Assembly: GCF_011927905.1 (NCBI RefSeq)
Contig: NZ_JAATJL010000001.1
Span: 3,100,001-3,164,000 of the forward strand
Direction of reading: 5' to 3'
DNA: 64,000 nt
From: Arthrobacter pigmenti
Lineage (GTDB): Bacteria; Actinomycetota; Actinomycetes; Actinomycetales; Micrococcaceae
Below, in pieces: positions 58,229 through 64,000 of this stretch (within the stretch, counting starts at the first letter, position 1; every line of letters begins with the position of its first letter). A program made the position numbers and the translations under genes. The notes below the pieces were generated by a model. It had not been told where the DNA came from. It saw only the letters and a list, made by a program, of their open reading frames with translations, and did no database searches.

Positions 58229-59534
58229 GGCTTTCCTTGCCGGTGTCCGTTTCAGCATCACCGAGGTGCTCAGCCAGGGGCAGGCGGATGGCTATGACAG
58301 TCCCTTCGCCAGGCGTTGACTCAATATCCAGGCTGCCGTTCAGCGCGGCCACCCGTTCGCGGATGGATATCAGGCCGAACCCGGAACCGTCCGCGCGTTG
58401 TGTGGGCGTACTCAGGGTTTCAGCGGCGTTGAACCCGATGCCGTCGTCGAAAACGTCCAGCGTCACGTCCGATCCAACGAAACTCAAGGAAAGTACGGAA
58501 GTGGATGCCTGGGCATGGATAGCCACATTGGACATCGCCGATTGAGCCGCGCGCAGCAGGGCCACCTCATAGGGCGCCGGCAACAGGGTGGGTTCACCAT
58601 CAACCTTGAAACGGCACCGCAAATTTTGCCCCCGGGCCGCCGCCTGCCGTTCAGTGCTATCACAGGTGCGGCGAAGGCTTTGAACCAGCGAACCTTCCTC
58701 TATCTGCCCGGTGCTCAAACCACGGACAAAGCGGCGAGCCTCGGTCAGGTTCTCTGCGGCTGTCGCATGGATGATCCTGACCCGCTCCTGCGCCAGGTCG
58801 ACTTGATCAGCTTCGAGCGCCGCGTCGGCCGCCCGGGAAATCAGCACAATGCTGGACAGTCCCTGAGCAAGGGTGTCGTGGATTTCGCGGGCCAACCGTT
58901 CGCGTTCGGCCAGGGCGCCGGCTTCGTGTTGGCTGTGTGCGAGCTCGGTCCGGGTGCGGTGCAGGTCCTCCAAAGCCCGACGCTGGTTGACGCTTTCGGC
59001 ATGGAGCGCCTGGTAGGCAAGGCCCATGATGACCGCGAAACCGGCTCCGAGGACCGGACCAAGAACCATGGCAATGTGCAGTTCACCGTTGTGGTACCAC
59101 TGTGCGGCCATCACGACGACGGTGATCGCAGCGACCGCGGCGATGGCATGACCTGTTTTCAGTAAGTGAAGATGCAGGAAGAACAGCGGGAACGCCAGCC
59201 AGGAAAAGTCAGGATGGATGACAAGCACGAACGCCCACAAGCCAGTGATGACGGCCAGCCATGCGGGACCGTATCGACCCGCATCAACGTTTCCCCAGAT
59301 TGGACGACCCTCGGCCGCCCGCTTCTCGGCCAGTGTGCCGACCAAATAGACCGCAGCCAGCGTCCCGGCCAGCACTAAACCGCCATACTTGCCTGCCGAT
59401 CCCTGTTCACTCACAAGCATCCGGACTGTGCCCACGGTGAGCAGCACTGCAAAACCGATATGCAGCCCAATGCGCAAAATGCGCAGCACCAACTCGCCGG
59501 TGACGGCAGCACCGGTCGAACTTTGGACAGGCAT
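58221..59534 (-). CDS. DesK/NarX-type sensor histidine kinase
   Basis: 437 residues. About six N-terminal membrane helices in the first 180 residues (LRIGLHIGFAVLLTVGTVRM through AGFAVIMGLAYQALHAESVN). HisKA_3 dimerisation block ERERLAREIHDTLAQGLSSI with the phospho-His, and an HATPase domain with AAQSAMSNVAIHAQAS (N-box), DVFDDGIGFN (G1) and GSGFGLISIRERVAALNG (G2). Leaderless promoter TAGTCT-N6-ATG. Cognate regulator overlaps its end. Confidence 0.95.
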   Translation of the reverse strand: MPVQSSTGAAVTGELVLRILRIGLHIGFAVLLTVGTVRMLVSEQGSAGKYGGLVLAGTLAAVYLVGTLAEKRAAEGRPIWGNVDAGRYGPAWLAVITGLWAFVLVIHPDFSWLAFPLFFLHLHLLKTGHAIAAVAAITVVVMAAQWYHNGELHIAMVLGPVLGAGFAVIMGLAYQALHAESVNQRRALEDLHRTRTELAHSQHEAGALAERERLAREIHDTLAQGLSSIVLISRAADAALEADQVDLAQERVRIIHATAAENLTEARRFVRGLSTGQIEEGSLVQSLRRTCDSTERQAAARGQNLRCRFKVDGEPTLLPAPYEVALLRAAQSAMSNVAIHAQASTSVLSLSFVGSDVTLDVFDDGIGFNAAETLSTPTQRADGSGFGLISIRERVAALNGSLDIESTPGEGTVIAIRLPLAEHLGDAETDTGKESHE

Positions 59535-59546
59535 CTCCCCAGACTA
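59535..59546 (-). promoter_or_regulatory. Leaderless promoter of the histidine kinase
   Basis: Minus strand: TAGTCT (59541-59546), six bases (GGGGAG), ATG 59534. The purine run could also serve as a Shine-Dalgarno. Confidence 0.45.
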
Positions 59547-59568
59547 ATTGCGATCCCAGCGGCGGGCA

Positions 59569-59620
59569 TCAACCGAATGGTTGACCGGGCAATCAACCGT
59601 CTGTTGATTCGTGATCAACC
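59569..59620. promoter_or_regulatory. Three phased TCAACC sites between kinase and FtsX operons
   Basis: TCAACC begins at 59569, 59593 and 59615 (spacing 24 and 22 bases). The first two are parts of inverted repeats TCAACC-gaat-GGTTGA (59569-59584) and AATCAAC-cgtct-GTTGATT (59591-59609). Likely binding sites for the LuxR-type response regulator. Confidence 0.6.
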
Positions 59621-59719
59621 GGACTGCCCATGTGGCGCTCATTGAAAGCCCGGAAAGTGGAAGAAGGCAGGAGAAACTGCAACTTTCCAATTGGGAGTTC
59701 TGAAAGAAGTGATCAAGGA

Positions 59720-60802
59720 ATGTATCTAGCTCTGCGGGATATCCGCTTCGCTAAGGGCCGGTTCGCGCTGATGGGATCGGTGGTCGCGTTGATCAGTCTG
59801 CTCTTGGTCATGCTCTCCGGGCTCACGGCCGGCCTGGCCAATCAATCGACGTCCGGAATCGAGCAGATCAACGCAACCACCATTGCGTTCGGCGCCCCAG
59901 CCGGCAACGAACCCAAGGCTTCCTACACTGAATCGCAAGTCACCGCGAAGCAAGTGAACCTATGGGAGCAGGCCGCTGGAGTGAGCCGTGCGGAACCGCT
60001 GGGCATCACGCAGACCCGTTTGCAGTCCGGGGGAACCACCAACGTGGCAGTCTTCGCTGCCGACCCCGACGGCGAACTCGCACCGGCAGCACTGGAGAAG
60101 GGTGAAGTAGCCGTTAGTGCCCAGATTGCCGAAGACCTGGATATCGCCGTCGGTGACACCGTACTGATCAGCGGCACTGAGCTGCACGTCGCCGGGATCA
60201 TCGATAACCAGTGGTACAGCCACACCCCGGTGGTGTGGGCCGCGTTGTCTGACTGGCGGGACTTCGCCCATGTGTCGGATCCGGATGTCACCGGTACCGT
60301 CATCGCAGCCAACTACGACGGCGATGCCGCTGGTGCGGTAGCCGTCGAGGACATTGATGCAGCGGCAGAAACGGTCAGCACAACGAAGACCGGCAGTTTC
60401 TCCGCGCTGGGTTCCTTTTCTTCGGAGAACGGCTCGCTGACAATGATGCAGGGCTTCCTCTACGGGATCTCCGCGCTGGTGATCGTTGCCTTCCTCACGG
60501 TCTGGACTGTCCAGCGCACCAGGGACATTGCCGTGCTCAAGGCACTCGGCGGTTCCAACGGATACGTATTGAAGGACGCCATTACCCAAGCCGCCATCGT
60601 GCTGCTTGCCGGTGCAACGCTCGGCGGCGGGCTCGGCGTCATCGGTGGAATATTCGCCGCACAGGCCGCACCCTTTCTCACCACAGCAGCAACCACGCTG
60701 CTGCCCATCACCGGCATTATCCTGCTCGGCCTCGCAGGCTCCGCCATCGCTGTCCGTCGCGTCACGAAGGTCGACCCGCTGATCGCGCTCGGCGGCAACT
60801 AG
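59720..60802 (+). CDS. FtsX-like ABC transporter permease
   Basis: 360 residues. MacB/FtsX topology: one N-terminal helix (GSVVALISLLLVMLSGLTAG), an extracellular domain of about 200 residues (AGVSRAEPLGITQTRLQSGG, VGDTVLISGTELHVAGIIDN) and three C-terminal helices (GFLYGISALVIVAFLTVWTV, AAIVLLAGATLGGGLGVIGG, TLLPITGIILLGLAGSAIAV). Start at ATG 59720. ATPase gene follows 49 bases later. A mechanotransmission or peptide/lipid export role is likely, induced by the divergent two-component system. Confidence 0.92.
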   Translation: MYLALRDIRFAKGRFALMGSVVALISLLLVMLSGLTAGLANQSTSGIEQINATTIAFGAPAGNEPKASYTESQVTAKQVNLWEQAAGVSRAEPLGITQTRLQSGGTTNVAVFAADPDGELAPAALEKGEVAVSAQIAEDLDIAVGDTVLISGTELHVAGIIDNQWYSHTPVVWAALSDWRDFAHVSDPDVTGTVIAANYDGDAAGAVAVEDIDAAAETVSTTKTGSFSALGSFSSENGSLTMMQGFLYGISALVIVAFLTVWTVQRTRDIAVLKALGGSNGYVLKDAITQAAIVLLAGATLGGGLGVIGGIFAAQAAPFLTTAATTLLPITGIILLGLAGSAIAVRRVTKVDPLIALGGN

Positions 60803-60851
60803 GCAACCAGCACGGGCACAAACCACCTACTCGTTCAGTGAAGGACAGGCC

Positions 60852-61559
60852 ATGAACACCACCTATAACCCGGCCCTCAACCTTGAGGGTGTCACGCTCG
60901 AATATCCCGACGGGGAGAACGGAACTCTCAAGGCACTCGACAATGTCAATCTCTCCGCCGCTGCCGGTACCGTCACCGCGCTGGTTGGCCCCTCCGGCTC
61001 TGGAAAGTCCAGCCTCCTGGCCGTCGCGGCGACCCTGATACACTCCACCAGCGGCCGGGTCAGCATCGGCGGGATTGACGTCACAACGTTGCATGACAGG
61101 GATCGAACCAAACTGCGCAGCGAGAAGATTGGGATCATCTTCCAGCAACCGAATCTGCTTCCTTCACTGACAGCCGTTGAACAACTGGTCATCGCCGAGC
61201 ATCTCCGCGGTAACTCCTCCAAAGACGCCAGGTCCCGTGCGATGGAGATGCTTGATGTCGTCGGGCTCGCCGAATCCGCGCGCCGCCGCCCGCATCAACT
61301 GTCAGGAGGGCAACGCCAGCGGGTCAATATCGCCCGGGCCCTGATGGGCCACCCGGCGGTCCTGCTCGTGGATGAGCCCACCGCAGCCCTGGACCATGAG
61401 CGCTCCGAGTCGGTCGTGCGCCTGTTGTGCAGCATCACCCGGGAATTCGACGTAGCCACCGTCATGGTCACCCATGACACCGAATTCGTCCCCCTCTCTG
61501 ATGCCGTTGCCACCATGCGTGACGGCAGTCTTACCGTTCCCCGACTCATCGCCGCATAA
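60852..61559 (+). CDS. ABC transporter ATP-binding protein (MacB/LolD-like)
   Basis: 235 residues. Walker A GPSGSGKSS, Q-loop IGIIFQQPNLLPSLTAVEQL, signature LSGGQRQRVNIARAL, Walker B VLLVDEPTAALD and switch His VTHDTE are all present. AAGGACAGGCC precedes the ATG. ATPase for the FtsX-type permease upstream. The FtsX-ATPase pair beside a DesK-type sensor resembles antimicrobial or envelope-stress modules. Confidence 0.95.
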   Translation: MNTTYNPALNLEGVTLEYPDGENGTLKALDNVNLSAAAGTVTALVGPSGSGKSSLLAVAATLIHSTSGRVSIGGIDVTTLHDRDRTKLRSEKIGIIFQQPNLLPSLTAVEQLVIAEHLRGNSSKDARSRAMEMLDVVGLAESARRRPHQLSGGQRQRVNIARALMGHPAVLLVDEPTAALDHERSESVVRLLCSITREFDVATVMVTHDTEFVPLSDAVATMRDGSLTVPRLIAA

Positions 61560-61607
61560 GGCCGGAGCCGCAGTAGTGGCCGGGTAAGTCCGTTGCACGC
61601 ATCGAGC

Positions 61608-61653
61608 GGCCAGTTATGACGTGGTTTCGCGTTGGAACCGGTCATAACTGGCC
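61608..61653. repeat. Inverted repeat between convergent ABC and sialidase genes
   Basis: GGCCAGTTATGAC (61608-61620) is the exact reverse complement of GTCATAACTGGCC (61641-61653). Different sequence from the three-copy family, but the same convergent setting. Likely a bidirectional terminator. Confidence 0.7.
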
Positions 61654-61686
61654 ACTCAAACGTTGCTGGCGGTTAGGTAACCCGCG

Positions 61687-64000
61687 TCACCGGCCCGAGA
61701 GCACCACGCGGTCCCAGCCCACGTACTGGCCCTCACCGTCAGTGACCGAAACCCTCCGGGCACCCGGGCCGGCATCGGCGTCGAAGCTGAAGGTCACCTG
61801 CCCGGCGTCGTTGGCCTGGAACCAGCCCAAGGGCTCGGTGTCCTCGTGGAGGAAGTACCAGGAGCCCGCCTCCGGGAGCGTAAGCGTCACGTCCTCGCCG
61901 CGAACCACAGGGGTACGGGGTGCGGCGAAGTCGGCCTCGTTGTCGTGCTTCAACTGATCGCTGGTTGGCGCCTCAGGTGTGAAGCCGGGCTCGACGTCCA
62001 GTTGGTACGCCTCCGCGGCGACCGGAGCCTCCGCGCTTCGGCTGCCATTGGCACCGACGACGACGGCGTCAACCGCCTCGATCACACCGGCCTGCACCTG
62101 CACCCCGGACAGAGTGAACGTCCGGGTGAAGGTGGTGGCACCATCGACACCCAACTCAGCTACCGCACCGTTCCAGCCTTCAAGCGCGACATCGGTCAGC
62201 CGGACATTGCCACTGTTGGTGACCGTCGCGCTTTGGGACACGTCATCACCTGCACTGTCCACGCCGTCACCGTTTGTATCGGTGATCTCCGTGGTGACAG
62301 CTGTGGCTGCCAGCCCGGGATTGCGTTCGGTCAGGTCCGTCTCGCCGCCGTTAACCGTCAGTTCCTTCGACGGGAAGCCCGAGGCACTGAGCGTCCAGGT
62401 GGTCAGCGGAACAAAGAACCCGTCTGCTGCTTCCTGTTCGGTGACGGTGTGGCGAGGGGTGCCGCAGGTGTAGTCATTCCCAGCGGGCAGCACGAGGAAC
62501 CGGCAGTTGCCCGGACCCGGCGGTACAAACGGAGCGAAATTGCCCGACGTCGGGACAGTCGCCTCGGTAACCAGCCCTGTGTTGGTCACACGGAAGGAAT
62601 ACGGCACCTGCTCACCCGCTGTGTACGGGTTGGCCGCCAGATCGCGGTTGGTGTCGGTCCGGGACCCAACAATTTCCGCGGCGAGGGCGTTCGCCTTGCC
62701 TGCAGAGTTCAGGAACACTGCCTGTCCGGTGAAGTTGACCGTCTTGGTCAACGCCGGATCGGTGGTCGAGGTCGATTCAAAGGTTGCCGTCGGGATGAAG
62801 TAACCCCGGTCGACGTCCTCCTGCGTCACGGTGTGCTTCGCCGTGGTGCAGTTGTAGGCATCGCCGGCGGGAAGAACGCGGAACCGGCAGTTCGGGGCGG
62901 TCGGCGGCAGGAATCCAATATCGAAGTTGCCGGCTGTCGGTACGGCGCTGGTGGTCACCGTAGCCGTGCTCGTAACGCGGAAGTTGTAGGCAACTCGATC
63001 ACCCACCGCATACGGGTTCGTGTCGACATTGCGGTTGGTATCGGCCGGCGTTCCGGTAACTTTCAGCCCGACGGCGTCTGCCGCGGCCTGGAAGGAATGC
63101 CGGGATTGACCGCCCTGCGCTGCCGTGAATACGGCGTCGAGTTTGGGAGCAGCGGCGGCGTTGTCGCCGGCTGTGAGCGACACCGTGATGGTCGCCGACT
63201 CTCCCGGCGCGATCGCAGGTACGTCGACGACGGGAGCGGTCCACCCACCCGGAGTGTCGATGGTGAGCTCACCCGAAACAGCGGTTTGTTCCTGGTTGGT
63301 GATGGTCACCGGAACGTCCACTGCTTCACCGGGGGCGAGCTTGACGTCGTCGACCTCAAGTGGGGCGCAGACGTAGTTCAACCAGGCGTCGTCGAACTTG
63401 GAGAAGGTGATTCCGTTGGTGTAGCTGGACTCGTACAGGAGACCGATCTGGCCGTCCTCCAGCCGCTCCAGCGTCGAGTATGCGGAGAACCCGGACCGGA
63501 CGGACCGGACGGATGGCCACGTCTCACCGTCATCGCAGGAGACGCGAACGGAGACGTTGCTGCGGGAACTCTGGCTGTTGGAGTTGGAGAAGATCAGCTT
63601 CTTCGCATCCGGCGTGCCCTGCGCGGCATCCGGGAAAAGCCGCGTGATTGAGCCGTTGTTGGTCGGGTCCGGCAATTCGAAGTCCTGCGTGACCGGTCCG
63701 TAGCTGTGTCCGCCGTCGGTGGAGATCGCCACCTTGCGGTACCCGCCATTGCCGCTGTCCCGCGAGTTCAGCATCACACGGCCGTCGGAGAGTTCCACCG
63801 TCTTGTTCTCATCCATCCGGACGCCAACGTTCTCGCCCTTCTGCCACGTGAGGCCGTGATCGTCGGAGTAGACGCTGTAGGCCTGGATAGCGCGCGTACC
63901 GTCAGGCTGCAGAACGTCGCCGGCGTACTGCTGAATCAAGCGTCCCGCGTACTCGCCGTACTTGAGCTGGATGCCCTGGCCGGAGGAGGCGAAGTTGCTG
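61687..64000 (-). CDS. Sialidase (GH33-like) with repeated C-terminal domains, N terminus beyond window
   Basis: Open from the right edge; at least 770 residues visible. Catalytic beta-propeller part: VYSDDHGLTWQKGENVGVRM, ISTDGGHSYGP and VSCDDGETWPS are Asp-boxes; LLYESSYTNGITFSKF is the usual end of a sialidase. Next a NEW3-type domain (VPVTITNQEQTAVSGELTID), then two related domains of about 110 residues (TDTNRDLAANPYTAGEQVPY; RFRVLPAGDAYNCTTAKHTV) of DUF11/DUF7507-like type, and a final beta domain (DVTLTLPEAGSWYFLHEDTE). No LPXTG or terminal helix, so it is probably secreted. It would cleave terminal sialic acids from glycans. Confidence 0.9.
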   Translation of the reverse strand, partial: SNFASSGQGIQLKYGEYAGRLIQQYAGDVLQPDGTRAIQAYSVYSDDHGLTWQKGENVGVRMDENKTVELSDGRVMLNSRDSGNGGYRKVAISTDGGHSYGPVTQDFELPDPTNNGSITRLFPDAAQGTPDAKKLIFSNSNSQSSRSNVSVRVSCDDGETWPSVRSVRSGFSAYSTLERLEDGQIGLLYESSYTNGITFSKFDDAWLNYVCAPLEVDDVKLAPGEAVDVPVTITNQEQTAVSGELTIDTPGGWTAPVVDVPAIAPGESATITVSLTAGDNAAAAPKLDAVFTAAQGGQSRHSFQAAADAVGLKVTGTPADTNRNVDTNPYAVGDRVAYNFRVTSTATVTTSAVPTAGNFDIGFLPPTAPNCRFRVLPAGDAYNCTTAKHTVTQEDVDRGYFIPTATFESTSTTDPALTKTVNFTGQAVFLNSAGKANALAAEIVGSRTDTNRDLAANPYTAGEQVPYSFRVTNTGLVTEATVPTSGNFAPFVPPGPGNCRFLVLPAGNDYTCGTPRHTVTEQEAADGFFVPLTTWTLSASGFPSKELTVNGGETDLTERNPGLAATAVTTEITDTNGDGVDSAGDDVSQSATVTNSGNVRLTDVALEGWNGAVAELGVDGATTFTRTFTLSGVQVQAGVIEAVDAVVVGANGSRSAEAPVAAEAYQLDVEPGFTPEAPTSDQLKHDNEADFAAPRTPVVRGEDVTLTLPEAGSWYFLHEDTEPLGWFQANDAGQVTFSFDADAGPGARRVSVTDGEGQYVGWDRVVLSGR

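Noticed and set aside
61846-63651. 601-codon open frame on the plus strand across the sialidase
   Set aside because: Arg/Gly-rich shadow with no domain; the minus strand shows Asp-boxes and coherent beta domains.

Overview
The window is high-GC bacterial DNA with actinobacterial habits: GTG/TTG starts, many ATGA-coupled genes, several TANNNT boxes placed 6-7 bases before a start codon (leaderless transcription), a DUF222-HNH gene, a non-F420 flavin LLM enzyme and many LacI/Gfo-Idh sugar genes. I infer a Micrococcaceae-like (Arthrobacter-type) chromosome; this cannot be proven from the window alone. No rRNA, transposase, integrase or CRISPR array was seen. The only tRNA is tRNA-Ala(CGC) at 11790-11862.

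Region 1 (1-11.9 kb), accessory and defence. A frameshifted MmyB-type regulator meets a hipBA toxin-antitoxin operon tail to tail. A DUF805 membrane protein follows, then a complete four-gene Wadjet operon (jetA-jetB-jetC-jetD, minus strand) in which every junction is a 4-base ATGA overlap. tRNA-Ala lies just upstream of jetA.

Region 2 (11.9-28.4 kb), core and stress functions: a DHA2-type MFS pump, an S10 carboxypeptidase-like protein, small and membrane proteins, a molybdopterin oxidoreductase that has lost its Fe-S cysteines, a haem-oxygenase-like diiron candidate coupled to a glycosyltransferase, manganese catalase, a stress-type SDR, a flavin LLM enzyme coupled to a GH13 trehalose-synthase-like enzyme, and DUF3140. 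A recurring element (AG-N4-CTTA, usually the palindrome TAAG-N4-CTTA) sits upstream of many of these genes and again upstream of a GlsB/YeaQ gene at 54.2 kb. At four genes it lies 36-38 bases before the start codon. It suggests an undescribed stress regulon.

Region 3 (28.6-40.6 kb): two secreted low-complexity proteins, one built from eleven 33/37-residue acidic repeats; NmrA-like SDR, DUF222-HNH, an ArsR/SRPBCC pair, a flavin reductase, a maleate-isomerase/MatC-type transporter pair with an IclR regulator, a YciI-like protein, a five-copy 34-bp tandem repeat, and an alpha/beta hydrolase.

Region 4 (40.6-54.1 kb), a LacI-controlled carbohydrate locus. It holds two ABC permeases, tandem paralogous binding lipoproteins, a Gfo/Idh-PmoA fusion and an M24-fold protein lacking most metal ligands. 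A facing operon encodes a Gfo/Idh oxidoreductase, an SDR epimerase/uronate-dehydrogenase-like enzyme, a KDG-dehydratase-like DapA homologue and an enolase-superfamily dehydratase. Three CGAGAAAnCGTTTTCTCG-like operators tie it together. It could be an oxidative uronate/oligosaccharide route of unusual composition and is my best candidate for an undescribed pathway.

Region 5 (54.2-64 kb): GlsB-like protein, three-subunit proton-translocating transhydrogenase (pntAA-pntAB-pntB), a NarL/DesK-type two-component system divergent from an FtsX permease/ATPase pair, and a sialidase that runs off the right edge. Four convergent gene pairs in the window are separated by long inverted repeats; three belong to one repeat family.
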